Assembly: GCA_002702065.1 (NCBI GenBank)
Contig: NZXX01000013.1
Coordinates: 248,001 to 312,000 of the forward strand
Reading direction: 5' to 3'
From: Anaerolineaceae bacterium
GTDB lineage: Bacteria; Chloroflexota; Anaerolineae; Aggregatilineales; Phototrophicaceae
Length of the DNA: 64,000 nucleotides
A model generated the notes under the pieces. The model saw only the letters and a list, made by a program, of their open reading frames with translations. It ran no database searches and had not been told where the DNA came from. The translations under genes were made by a program, and so were the position numbers. Shown one piece after another: positions 53,349 through 61,452 of this stretch; the stretch's first letter is position 1; every line of letters begins with the position of its first letter.

Positions 53349-54200
53349 CTAGACCATCGTGTTCGACATTTTGCCGAGTTTTTCGATCTCGACGGTGACT
53401 TCGTCGCCCGGCTTCATCCAGACCTTGGGGTTCATGCCCAGGATAACGCCTTCGGGTGTGCCGGTGGTGATGATGTCGCCGGCTTCAAGCGTCATGTACT
53501 GGCTGGCATAGCTGACCACTTCCGCCACCGAGAAGATCATATCCGCCGTGTTGGAGTTCTGGCGCAGTTCGCCGTTCAGCCAGCACTTCAGGTTGAGGGC
53601 CTGCGGGTCGCCGACTTCGTCCGCCGTCACCAGCCACGGGCCGATGGGCATGAACTTGTCCAGCGTCTTGCCGAGCAGCCACTGGCTGGTGCGCATCTGC
53701 AAGTCACGGGCGCTCAGGTCATTGCCGGTGGCATATCCCACCACATGATCGAGCGCATCCTCGACGGAAACGTCGCGGGTTTGCTTGCCGATGACAGCCA
53801 CCAGTTCGACTTCGTAATCGTACTCGACAGCGGCATCCGGCAGCGGAACGGGGTCGCCGGGGGCGGCAATCGTGTTGTTGAACTTGGAGAACAGCACCGG
53901 GGAGGTCGGGGTGGCCGCGCCGGACTCAGCCGCGTGACGGGCATAGTTGAGGCCCACGCAGATAATCTTGCCGGGGTATGGCACGCAAGGTCCGGGCTGC
54001 ACGCTGTCGGTAGGCAGCAGCGCTGCTTCGGGCGGATTGGCGGCCAGTTCGCGCAGCGCGTCGAGCGCCACTTCCCCACCAGCCAACACCGCATCCATGG
54101 TGGTGGGTACTTCCGCCAGGCCCGCCGCGGCAACATCCACCACACCGGCCTCGGTCTGAATCCCTAAACGCAAATCGGGTTGGATCGTCAATAGTTTCAT
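53349..54200 (-). CDS. Fumarylacetoacetate hydrolase family protein
   Basis: A 283-residue enzyme of the FAH superfamily (hydrolases, hydratases or decarboxylases of beta-keto or enol acids). The metal site is visible as DYEVELVAVIG (Glu ligands) and GYATGNDLSARDLQ (Asp), with KTLDKFMPIGPWLVTADEV and GDIITTGTPEGV as substrate-loop and core motifs. GKIICVGLNYARHAAE marks the start of the catalytic domain after a short N-terminal domain. AGGAG is 11 bases from the chosen ATG; an in-frame ATG 9 bases upstream is too close to it. Such enzymes often degrade sugar acids or aromatics. Confidence 0.92.
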   Translation of the reverse strand: MKLLTIQPDLRLGIQTEAGVVDVAAAGLAEVPTTMDAVLAGGEVALDALRELAANPPEAALLPTDSVQPGPCVPYPGKIICVGLNYARHAAESGAATPTSPVLFSKFNNTIAAPGDPVPLPDAAVEYDYEVELVAVIGKQTRDVSVEDALDHVVGYATGNDLSARDLQMRTSQWLLGKTLDKFMPIGPWLVTADEVGDPQALNLKCWLNGELRQNSNTADMIFSVAEVVSYASQYMTLEAGDIITTGTPEGVILGMNPKVWMKPGDEVTVEIEKLGKMSNTMV

Positions 54201-54390
54201 GATCGGCATATCTCCTGAATGCAGTTATCTCAAACGGCACGAGCATACCTCATATTGAGGCGACCAATCCAGCGTTCATACTCGAGTATTGTTTATCGAT
54301 ACAGGGTCTTTACAATTTACGGACAAGATCATTCGTGGATTGAAAATTAATTTATAGTTGGTGAATTAGGTAAAAATTCATTTAAATTAA

Positions 54391-54419
54391 TTGAAAGTCA
54401 ATCCTAAAACCTCTATGCT
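54391..54419 (+). promoter_or_regulatory. Promoter of the cohesin-dockerin gene group
   Basis: TTGAAA at 54391-54396, 17 bases, TATGCT at 54414-54419, in an AT-rich gap of about 270 bases. The gap also contains two short palindromes, CCTCATATTGAGG (54248-54260) and ATACTCGAGTAT (54278-54289), that may be operators. Confidence 0.65.
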
Positions 54420-54473
54420 AAAGTCACTCCACAAGGGAGGAGATTGACCATATTCAAGCAAAGGCTCTTTACC

Positions 54474-55505
54474 ATGTTTAACAGACGACTTTCAAAACTC
54501 GCAGTCCCGGTTCTCATTATGGGGCTGGCGTTTGCCGCAACCAGCGCCTCCGCCCAAACGCTGGCCTGTTCAATCAATGCGCCAGCGTCGATTGATGAAA
54601 ACCAGACGCTGACCATTACATTTGAATGTGATGACATCCCGGCGCCGGGTGTATTCGGTGTGGAGCTGGATCACAGCGTCGATGCCACCAGCATCACGGC
54701 TTCCAGCGGCGGCCTGAAGGTGGGTGTTCCCACTGTGGAATACATCGCCAGCCGGGGCTCAACCTCCGATGCTTATACCGATGGCAACATCTTCGATACG
54801 CTGGCAACCATTGATCTGAAGAACCTGCATGATGAAACCGGCGGCCTGTATGTGGTCAGCCTCAACAATGAGAGCGGCGCCCAGACACCTGCTACCGGCA
54901 GCAAGACTATTTCCAGCACCAGCTACTACCTGCCGCAGCCGGGCACCCTGACCATTAACGTGGATAACTTCATTCTGGGTGACCAGAACGGTCAGCAGCT
55001 GGCCGACGACCATACCATTACATCCGTCAATATCACGGTGAACGACCTGCCGCTGGCCTCGCTGGTGGGCAATATCGAGCGCGAAGCCTATGACGGCACC
55101 AACACAGACCTGACCGCCCTGACCATTACCATCGATGACGCAGCACCGGTCTCGGTGGTGGAAGATGCTGGTGGTGATGGCGCCGACTTCACGTATGCCG
55201 AAACACTGGCACTGACCAGCACCCTGGTTGTGGATGCCGACTCGCACCTGGGCTGCACCGACGCCACATTCGCCCTGCTGGACGAGGACAACACACTGGG
55301 CACACTGGTGCTGCTGGCCGGCGATGTCAACGACGACGACACCATCAACATTACCGACAGCACCGCCATCGGGCTGGACTTCGGCAATGCCATGCTGGCT
55401 GACGAAGCCGTCGACATCAACGACGATCAGATTATCAACGTGCTTGATCTGATCCATGTGGGCCGCAACTACGCCGAAACCGCCGGTACCTGCAGCTTCT
55501 CGTAA
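54474..55505 (+). CDS. Secreted cohesin-like/dockerin protein
   Basis: A 343-residue exported protein. Signal peptide MFNRRLSKLAVPVLIMGLAF to SASAQ; AAAGG nine bases before the ATG, although a TTG 30 bases upstream also follows an AGGAGG. Residues ~30-185 are a cohesin-like beta sandwich (INAPASIDENQTLTITFECDDIPAPGVFGVEL), ~190-265 a beta domain with GNIEREAYDGTNTDLTALTI (carboxypeptidase-regulatory-like), and the last ~60 a type I dockerin with two calcium loops (DVNDDDTINITD and DINDDQIINVLD). It carries no catalytic domain. A binder and a bindee module on one protein would allow chains to form. Confidence 0.82.
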   Translation: MFNRRLSKLAVPVLIMGLAFAATSASAQTLACSINAPASIDENQTLTITFECDDIPAPGVFGVELDHSVDATSITASSGGLKVGVPTVEYIASRGSTSDAYTDGNIFDTLATIDLKNLHDETGGLYVVSLNNESGAQTPATGSKTISSTSYYLPQPGTLTINVDNFILGDQNGQQLADDHTITSVNITVNDLPLASLVGNIEREAYDGTNTDLTALTITIDDAAPVSVVEDAGGDGADFTYAETLALTSTLVVDADSHLGCTDATFALLDEDNTLGTLVLLAGDVNDDDTINITDSTAIGLDFGNAMLADEAVDINDDQIINVLDLIHVGRNYAETAGTCSFS

Positions 55506-55533
55506 ACCACGCTGCGAAACCACGCACAGCCGA

Positions 55534-55558
55534 GGGGGGCATTTCCGCCCCCCTTTCT
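55534..55558 (+). terminator. Hairpin after the cohesin-dockerin gene
   Basis: GGGGGGC, ATTTCC, GCCCCCC and TTTCT: a seven-base GC stem followed by a short T stretch. Confidence 0.7.
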
Positions 55559-55571
55559 ACCCGTTGAATGA

Positions 55572-56261
55572 ATGAACAGAAAGAATCACATCATGCGAGG
55601 TTTTATCACACGCACACTGCCAATTAGTGTGTTGACCGTCCTTATTCTGATCAGTGTCACCGCCGCGATGGCCCAGGTATACCCCAGTGTGGATGTCAGT
55701 CTGAACGCGTCGCGGGCCCAGATCAACGAACTTATCTATGCGGACGTAATGGTTCGCAACGGAGTCAATATTGCCGGTGCCGATGTGGAACTGGCTGTAG
55801 AGGGCAACTGCCTGCGGGTCGAAGGTATGGAACCGGGCAGCTATATGCCCACCAGCGGCGACCGGGGCTTCACCGTCTTTAAAGCAAATACCGAAACCAC
55901 CGCGCGGCTGGCCGCCAATGTACTGGGGCGCGAGAACGTGTTACAGGGCGATGGTGTCTTTTTCCGGGTGCCACTGCGGGTCGTCTGCAATGATAACGAC
56001 TCCACTACGGTACGCATTGCCCAGGCGCAGTTGGTCGATGACCAGTTAACTGAATTCAAGCTGGTTGATGGCCTGCTGAACACGACCAACGCGGTCCTGA
56101 CGGTCGGCGCAGAGAGTCTGCCGGTGGTGGCGGACGTCGCCGAACAGGTCACAGCGGAAAGCAGCTCACCGGCCAAAATGGTGATCGTCGTCCTCGCCGG
56201 GCTGCTGGGCATCGTCTTCCTGGTTGGTGGTATGACCTTCTGGCGGCGTTCGCGTCAGTAA
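55572..56261 (+). CDS. Membrane-anchored cohesin-like protein
   Basis: A 229-residue protein with a signal peptide (FITRTLPISVLTVLILISVTAAMAQ), a single cohesin-like domain (about 35-165: VDVSLNASRAQINELIYADVMVRNGVNIAGADVELAVE, VVCNDNDSTTVRIAQAQLVDDQ), a short linker and a C-terminal transmembrane helix with basic stop (MVIVVLAGLLGIVFLVGGMTFWRRSRQ). The anchor makes it the likely cell-surface dock of the group. Start is either the first ATG or the one at 55593; neither has a strong ribosome binding site. Confidence 0.82.
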   Translation: MNRKNHIMRGFITRTLPISVLTVLILISVTAAMAQVYPSVDVSLNASRAQINELIYADVMVRNGVNIAGADVELAVEGNCLRVEGMEPGSYMPTSGDRGFTVFKANTETTARLAANVLGRENVLQGDGVFFRVPLRVVCNDNDSTTVRIAQAQLVDDQLTEFKLVDGLLNTTNAVLTVGAESLPVVADVAEQVTAESSSPAKMVIVVLAGLLGIVFLVGGMTFWRRSRQ

Positions 56262-56292
56262 GGGCAAGTCCCGCTCAAGCAAGTATTCGTAC

Positions 56293-56324
56293 ACAGGGGC
56301 GGTTCGAATCTGGATCGCCCCTGT
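56293..56324. repeat. Palindromic repeat ACAGGGGCG type
   Basis: ACAGGGGCG and CGCCCCTGT enclose 14 bases. It falls in the 105-base gap between two cohesin genes and belongs to the GTAGGGGCG-like group by its arms. Confidence 0.65.
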
Positions 56325-56366
56325 CAATCGCTTTCGTATCAGTCAGGTAAATAAAGAAGCAACGAC

Positions 56367-57647
56367 ATGTCTTTGAATCGTGGATGGATCATCATAGTAG
56401 CGGTGTGTTGCCTGGTGGCGATCATCGTGCCCAATTTCTCGGCGACGCTGAACCCGGAATCGACCGAGGAACCTGGGGTATCCACCGAGACAGAGACACC
56501 GACCCCAACCGCAACGCCCACCAACCCACCCACGATGACTGAAGCAGCACCCATCGAAACCACCCTGCCGACAGCGACGATGATGCTGCCTTCCAGCACG
56601 CCGCTGCCCACGCTGACCGCGACACCGGTGGTCGAGCAAACAGTCGAAGTCACGCCGGTTACAGAGGTTGCGACCGAGGCGACCATCATCCCCACCCAGC
56701 CAACCGAAACGCCAACCGTGTTATCGCCGGAGGTGACGCCAGAAGTGACCCCGGAAACCACTCAGGAGCCCGCGCCGACCCTGACAGCAACCCTGGCTGG
56801 CGAAGCAACTGCCGAAGTCACCGAGCCTGTTGAAATCGTCGCCACCGAGACTCCGGTGATCACCCCGACAGACGGCACCGCTACAGTGACGCCTGAAGTC
56901 ACCGAAACGGAACTGACCCCGACCCCAACACTGGATCTGACAGCGACCGTCACCGAGATACCGGCTACATCCACCGAAACACCGAATGTCTGGGTCGTGG
57001 TCGGGCAGCAATCGCTGCTGGCAGGCGAGACGACATCGGTACAGGTGCTGATCGACTGCACGGTGGGAAGCTGCGACGGTGTTGAGATCGTCCTGGGCTA
57101 TGATCCGGCGCTGGTGCAGGTGCTGAATGTTCGCGCTGGTGAATATCTGCTGCGGACCGAGAATGCCCTGTCGCCCGCCGACGTGGTTATTGATGCCGTT
57201 CAGCACACCATTTCGGCGGCGTTTCACAAAATTAACGAAGGGGCACAGCCTACCAACGGCAGTGGTGTCCTGCTCGAAATTGATGTGATGGGCTTTGGCG
57301 CCGGGATCAGCTCGCTGGATGTGCAGCAGGTGGTCATTCTGGACCTGCTGGGCAATCCGGTGGATGCGACCGGTAGTGCTGGTGCTGTGGTGGTCCTGGA
57401 AGCGCCTACCTTAACCCCGACATTGACACTGACAGCAACCCTCGAACCATCCCCAACCATGACGGCTACCCCAACCGAAGTGTGCCTGCCGCTGGATGTC
57501 ACCTCGCTGGATCTGGAACAGATGCGGCAGACCTATGGCACCCTTGGCACAGCGCCGGATTTCCGCGAGGATGTCAACGGCGATGGCACCGTCAATATTC
57601 TCGATCTGGCTCTGGTTGCCAACGGCCACCTTTGTTCCCCGAATTGA
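56367..57647 (+). CDS. Surface protein: Pro/Thr linker, cohesin and dockerin half
   Basis: A 426-residue protein. An N-terminal helix (GWIIIVAVCCLVAIIVPNF) serves as signal anchor; residues ~28-205 are a long Thr/Pro/Glu-rich linker; ~207-350 a cohesin domain (VWVVVGQQSLLAGETTSVQVLIDC, EIVLGYDPALVQVLNVRAGE); a second Pro/Thr linker; and ~375-426 a dockerin-like end with one clear calcium repeat (DVNGDGTVNILDLALVANGH) preceded by a degenerate one. The linker length would project the module away from the cell. It is the third of three consecutive cohesin-bearing genes on this strand. Confidence 0.83.
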   Translation: MSLNRGWIIIVAVCCLVAIIVPNFSATLNPESTEEPGVSTETETPTPTATPTNPPTMTEAAPIETTLPTATMMLPSSTPLPTLTATPVVEQTVEVTPVTEVATEATIIPTQPTETPTVLSPEVTPEVTPETTQEPAPTLTATLAGEATAEVTEPVEIVATETPVITPTDGTATVTPEVTETELTPTPTLDLTATVTEIPATSTETPNVWVVVGQQSLLAGETTSVQVLIDCTVGSCDGVEIVLGYDPALVQVLNVRAGEYLLRTENALSPADVVIDAVQHTISAAFHKINEGAQPTNGSGVLLEIDVMGFGAGISSLDVQQVVILDLLGNPVDATGSAGAVVVLEAPTLTPTLTLTATLEPSPTMTATPTEVCLPLDVTSLDLEQMRQTYGTLGTAPDFREDVNGDGTVNILDLALVANGHLCSPN

Positions 57648-57656
57648 CCGGCTGTG

Positions 57657-57695
57657 CCTGCTAATCGAGGTTAGCAGGTAGCTGTTTCTAACAGC
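57657..57695. other. Two tandem hairpins after the third cohesin gene
   Basis: CCTGCTAA/TTAGCAGG (57657-57678) and GCTGTT/AACAGC (57681-57695), both perfect. Without a T-run they may protect the mRNA end or end transcription weakly. Confidence 0.55.
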
Positions 57696-57850
57696 ACGGT
57701 GCATATAACCGTATTTCAGGATTTTAAACCTTTTGAATTTGTGAAAAATTCGTGAAAATTTCGGTTTCGTAAGAATTTTTAGGCGCTCTGTAATGTCCAT
57801 CAGGCATTATTGCAAGGCTTTTCTGAGGAGGAGAACGCTTAGAAACGCTT

Positions 57851-58507
57851 ATGGACATTCAAATCGAAATCAATGGCGAAATTGTCGATGTGCAGGATTT
57901 GCAGACGCAGATGGGCAGCCCCACTGCGCAGGCCCTACGTCGGTTGGTCGAGCAGGTTGAGCAGCATGTCAGCCCGACCTGTGACATCCATCACCAGGCA
58001 CCGCTGATGACCATTGTGGTGACGGACCGGCAGCGGATGGGTGTGCGCATCAGCGGCTGCTGCGAAGCCTTCGTGGGGAGCATTCACAAAGAGTTGAAAG
58101 CTATCTTCGAAGCTGCCAACCGGCTGGCGACCAGCACGACGAGCGGCATGCTCATGAATCTGGTCGTGGGTGTAAGGGGGACAGACAAGGTTTTCGCTTT
58201 TGAGGTAGCCCGCTTCAACCGGTTGGTGATTGGGCGGATCGACCCGGTTACTGGCCACCGCCCGGATATTGACCTGTCGTCTTATGGTGCTTATGAAAAC
58301 GGGGTTTCGCGCCGCCATGCATCCATTCTCAAAATGAAGCACGGCATTTACCTGATGGATGAAGGCAGCCCGAATGGCACATTCCTGAACGACCGCCGCC
58401 TGCCCCCCAACGAGCCACATGCCCTGACCTATGGCGATCATATCCGCATAGGCCGCCTGGTGCTGGAGGTCACGCTGGATTATCCGCAGCGGGTTGCATC
58501 ATCGTGA
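57851..58507 (+). CDS. FHA domain protein
   Basis: A 218-residue cytoplasmic protein. The N-terminal ~110 residues are unassigned helical sequence with several Cys and His (VEQHVSPTCDIHHQAPL, SGCCEAF). Residues ~120-210 are an FHA phosphothreonine-binding domain: RLVIGRIDP, YENGVSRRHASI, DEGSPNGTFLNDRRLP and LTYGDHIRIGRLVLEV contain the G-R, S-R-H and N-G-T key residues. GAGGAGGAG lies 17 bases upstream, which is far; a direct repeat of AACGCTTA fills the space. No kinase is adjacent. Confidence 0.88.
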   Translation: MDIQIEINGEIVDVQDLQTQMGSPTAQALRRLVEQVEQHVSPTCDIHHQAPLMTIVVTDRQRMGVRISGCCEAFVGSIHKELKAIFEAANRLATSTTSGMLMNLVVGVRGTDKVFAFEVARFNRLVIGRIDPVTGHRPDIDLSSYGAYENGVSRRHASILKMKHGIYLMDEGSPNGTFLNDRRLPPNEPHALTYGDHIRIGRLVLEVTLDYPQRVASS

Positions 58508-58678
58508 TTTATTTGTGAATTAGAACACAATATGATTTTCATTGTTTATTTTTCACCATGAGGAAAACCCCCGACTTCGCCCGTCAGTGGCGTTTTTATT
58601 TCCCTGTTTCCAGTTGGTTAATTTAAACGAGGTGCTTGCGTACAGGGGAAAGATGATATAGAATACATAACACGGTTT

Positions 58679-58758
58679 AAAAAAGCAAAGTGGGCACACG
58701 ACCATGTGCCCACTGGCTAAACCGTATCGAGCCCGCGCCAACAGGATTCGATAGGATG
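58679..58758 (-). ncRNA. Predicted small RNA 2, two hairpins with terminator
   Basis: On the minus strand a promoter (TTTGCA at 58793-58788, 17 bases, TATAAT at 58770-58765) is followed by an ~80-base transcript. Hairpin 1 pairs TATCGA with TCGATA and, inside, CCTG with CGGG around TTGGCG. Hairpin 2 is the perfect stem GTGGGCACA/TGTGCCCAC over six bases (58690-58713), followed by TTTGCTTTTTT, a standard terminator. No open frame. The family is not known to me. Confidence 0.6.
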
Positions 58759-58764
58759 AACTCA

Positions 58765-58793
58765 ATTATAGCACAAATCACCAATAATGCAAA
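58765..58793 (-). promoter_or_regulatory. Promoter of predicted small RNA 2
   Basis: TTTGCA, 17 bases, TATAAT on the minus strand. Confidence 0.6.
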
Positions 58794-58899
58794 AGTTGAG
58801 GGAATCTCTAACGAAGCGATTGGCGGCACAGGAAGGCACTAAAAATGGAGCCCTGACCGCACATACGTTCTAATATTTATTGGCTTACGCACTCAGTCC

Positions 58900-59001
58900 C
58901 TATAAAGGCGAAAGCCCGGTTTCCCTGCTTTAGTTTCTCAGGCTGATTCAGGTAAACGGGCCTATTGAGGAGATGCCTAAGCATCGGTATATGCGCTATT
59001 T
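58900..59001 (-). ncRNA. Predicted small RNA 1, structured
   Basis: Downstream of a strong minus-strand promoter. The ~100-base transcript begins with a short hairpin GATGC/GCATC over four bases (58972-58985) and then a long stem (58914-58961) in which GCCCGTTTACCTG faces CAGGGAAACCGGGC with one bulge and one mismatch, containing a small inner TCAG/CTGA hairpin. TTTCGCCTTTAT follows as a weak terminator. The 3' end is less certain than for RNA 2 and read-through is possible. Confidence 0.5.
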
Positions 59002-59007
59002 CCCTGA

Positions 59008-59036
59008 ATTATAGCGCAAAAAACGTCGATTCGCAA
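59008..59036 (-). promoter_or_regulatory. Promoter of predicted small RNA 1
   Basis: On the minus strand TTGCGA (59036-59031), exactly 17 bases, TATAAT (59013-59008). The -10 is part of a GCGCTAT/ATAGCGC inverted repeat (58993-59017), a possible operator. Confidence 0.7.
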
Positions 59037-59071
59037 CAGGCAAATCCCTCAAGTAAGGTTAAATTTGCCTG
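59037..59071. promoter_or_regulatory. Inverted repeat overlapping the Prim-Pol start
   Basis: CAGGCAAAT (59037-59045) and ATTTGCCTG (59063-59071), perfect 9-base arms. AAGG at 59055-59058 and the TTG start codon at 59065 lie inside, so the structure in RNA would hide the start codon, or the DNA may bind a repressor. Confidence 0.65.
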
Positions 59072-61329
59072 TTTATGGCAGGTCTACGGTATTTGATTCG
59101 CAAATTGCGGCATGGAATCAGCAGCGTTTTTCGCTGATTCCGCTGGTCGGTGGTGCCGATTCGCGTGTTGGCAAGCGCCCTGCCATCCGCTGGCAGCCCT
59201 TTACCCGGCGCCTCCCCTCCTCCACCGAACTGGAGACGTGGTTTGGTGCGGGCGACAGGCTGGCCTATGGTGTGGTTTGCGGGATGGTGTCCGGTCTGGT
59301 GGTTCTGGACCTGGATGATCTCCAGCTTGCTCACCGCTTTGCCCGTCAGTTCCCTCATCTTATCCAGACATTTACCGTTCAATCTGGCGTGCGTGGGACC
59401 CCACACCTCTACTGGCGTGCTAATTTCCCGGTAAGAACCCGGTCCTTCCCCGGTGGTGACCTGAAAGCTGATGGCAGTTATGTGGTTGGTCCCGGATCAC
59501 AGATCGCTGGCCGCGAGTGGCAGGTTCTGTGTCATCAGCCCGTGCGCCCGATCAGCCGTGAAGAACTGGATGCGGTACTGACCTATTTGATGCCTCCGGC
59601 GCAACCAGACCCTGAACCAGTAACCCCTGTTGCCAATGCAGATTTTGCCGCGTTGTATGGCTATTATGTGGATCGGTTGCAGAGCCGCAATGAAGCGTTG
59701 TTCCGGGTAGCCTGCCTGATGCGCGACCGGGGTTTTACGTTAGATGCGGTGATTGATCGATTGGCTGAGGTCCATGCCTGCCAGGTGTCGCCGTCTGGTG
59801 CGGTGACCGAAGCGTTCAGCCAGCGCTATGGTGAAGCACTGCGCACGATCCGCAGTGTGTTTACCCGCCCGGCTCGGCGTCAGCACGTGGCGTACAACAA
59901 TGATCAGCAACCGGTGAGCCGTTATCCGAACGCGGTGCGCGAGGCGTTGCTGCTCCGGCGTGATGGTGCCGCCATTGCTCGCACAATTGAAGCAGCTCGA
60001 TTGATGGGTATTGGTGCTGGTGCTGTGATCACGGAGCCGATGCTGTGCCGCTTGCTGAAGGGAATCATCAGCCGTGAGACGATCCGTAAAGCGCTGGCAG
60101 CCTGCTATGAAGATGGCCAACCTGTGTTTTGCCCCCCTGAGAACCCCCGTGCTGTAGCTGAAATCCCTGACGGGATGGTGAGACAAAACAATGCTATTTT
60201 GTCAGGTGGACAAAAGCAGACACGCCAGTTTATCCTGCCCGATGCGGCTACCCTGTGCCGCAAGCTGGGCGTTCGGGCCAAAGGCAGCGACCCGATTACG
60301 CTCGACGATGTACGCAGCTCGCGCTTGTACCGGCTGGCGCTGCATCAGGCGTTGTTACGGCGGCGTCCGGGCACTTATGCGCAGGCGCTGCTGGCGTCAC
60401 GGCTGGGCCTCAGCAGTCGATCCGTGCGGCGTTACAACGAGGCTCTGGGTGTACAGAGTCAGCCGACTTACCACGAAACACCGCTGCTGTGGATAAACCT
60501 GGACACGGTTCCGAGTGCTGGCGATATTGATCGCTTCGAAATCCGTACAGGCGGCCAGTTTCTGCTGGATGATACGGGCAAGCGCTGGCCGCTAAAGCGC
60601 GAGATTGCCGCCCAGCTGCTCAGTCGTGGGCATCGTGTTTCGCACATGCGGCAGGGATTCAGTTCGTATCATTGTGGCGACGCGGTTTTGAAACAGGCGG
60701 AACAGGCCGCGGTTCCGGCATCCATGCCGCCAGCACTGGCGACAATAGACAGCCAGCCAACAGCATGCCCGGCAGCGGCTCATCTCACCAGCCATGCAGC
60801 TGCGCCAGAACCCATGCAGCACCGCCCGAATTTGACGCGAGAAGGCCCCTCTGGGCGGCGCAGCCCGCAACAGGCTGTTTTTACTCGTAAAAACGCCAGC
60901 AAACGCCGTTTTCGCCAGCCACTGCCGGATAGCACCGCTGAACGACTCGCATGCCGCATCCATCGCCTGATTGATGACATGACACTGCCGAACGCGCGGC
61001 GGCTGGTCGATACCTATGATGCGGCTTCCGCTGAGGCAGCGCTGCGGAAATTCCGCTGGCTGAAGGCCCATCGCCATGTGACGGATGAAGCCGGGCTGAT
61101 CGTGACACTGGCGCGCACCAGCTGGCTGGCCCGTAAACGCCGCGCTGCTGAGCTGGCACCTGCGCCGTGCTTCCATGCCGAGCCGAGTCGCAAGCGTCGG
61201 GCAACGGGCTACGTGCATCCCAAGCGCGACTCGCTGAGGCAGTCAAGTACATACCGGGACTGGCGGGCGGACTTTTTCGGCTGGGATGATCCGCTGGCGG
61301 ATACGACGACGGAGGCCATGGCGTTCTGA
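59065..61329 (+). CDS. Bifunctional primase/polymerase (Prim-Pol) replication protein
   Basis: A 754-residue protein, TTG start with AAGG six bases before it. The N-terminal ~170 residues are an archaeo-eukaryotic-type Prim-Pol domain: RFSLIPLVGG, VGKRPAIRWQP, SGLVVLDLDD (metal Asp pair), TPHLYWR (His) and GGDLKADGSYVVGPGS. The rest is unassigned: helical, rich in Arg, with two HTH-like segments (ASRLGLSSRSVRRYNEALG and REIAAQLLSRGHRVSHMR) that may bind an origin. No helicase domain is fused. With ParA and ParB behind it, it looks like the initiator of a plasmid or integrated plasmid-like element. Confidence 0.82.
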   Translation: MPVYGRSTVFDSQIAAWNQQRFSLIPLVGGADSRVGKRPAIRWQPFTRRLPSSTELETWFGAGDRLAYGVVCGMVSGLVVLDLDDLQLAHRFARQFPHLIQTFTVQSGVRGTPHLYWRANFPVRTRSFPGGDLKADGSYVVGPGSQIAGREWQVLCHQPVRPISREELDAVLTYLMPPAQPDPEPVTPVANADFAALYGYYVDRLQSRNEALFRVACLMRDRGFTLDAVIDRLAEVHACQVSPSGAVTEAFSQRYGEALRTIRSVFTRPARRQHVAYNNDQQPVSRYPNAVREALLLRRDGAAIARTIEAARLMGIGAGAVITEPMLCRLLKGIISRETIRKALAACYEDGQPVFCPPENPRAVAEIPDGMVRQNNAILSGGQKQTRQFILPDAATLCRKLGVRAKGSDPITLDDVRSSRLYRLALHQALLRRRPGTYAQALLASRLGLSSRSVRRYNEALGVQSQPTYHETPLLWINLDTVPSAGDIDRFEIRTGGQFLLDDTGKRWPLKREIAAQLLSRGHRVSHMRQGFSSYHCGDAVLKQAEQAAVPASMPPALATIDSQPTACPAAAHLTSHAAAPEPMQHRPNLTREGPSGRRSPQQAVFTRKNASKRRFRQPLPDSTAERLACRIHRLIDDMTLPNARRLVDTYDAASAEAALRKFRWLKAHRHVTDEAGLIVTLARTSWLARKRRAAELAPAPCFHAEPSRKRRATGYVHPKRDSLRQSSTYRDWRADFFGWDDPLADTTTEAMAF

Positions 61330-61402
61330 TGCAGCGCCAGACCCCCTCAGCCATATCATCTGAAAACGCGAAAAAAGCGAAATGTTGCGCCTCGCGCGTA
61401 AC

Positions 61403-61431
61403 TATGCTAAAGTTCCAGTTATGTAAGCATA
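61403..61431. promoter_or_regulatory. Inverted repeat before the wHTH-ParA-ParB genes
   Basis: TATGCT (61403-61408) and AGCATA (61426-61431) lie in the 120-base AT-rich gap before the small HTH gene, together with -10-like TATGTA and CATAAT. Candidate operator/promoter for the partition operon; the -35 is not clear. Confidence 0.4.
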
Positions 61432-61452
61432 ATGTAAAACGAACGAATCGCC

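Larger units (their letters stand above)
58508..59064. other. Gene-free leader region with two predicted small RNAs
   Basis: 557 bases without a protein gene, bounded by the FHA gene and the Prim-Pol gene. A short possible terminator for FHA (CGCC/GGCG followed by TTTTT) is at 58578-58597. The rest carries two minus-strand promoter-hairpin units, annotated separately, and an inverted repeat at the Prim-Pol start. Confidence 0.75.

Noticed and set aside
56293-56324. GGTTCGAATC resembling a tRNA T-arm
   Set aside because: Flanking bases form a simple repeat hairpin; there is no acceptor stem, D-arm or anticodon arm.
58553-58765. Minus-strand open frame of 70 codons in the gap before the Prim-Pol gene
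   Set aside because: It runs through both hairpins of predicted small RNA 2 and its terminator, starts near the RNA promoter without a ribosome binding site, and has no family resemblance.
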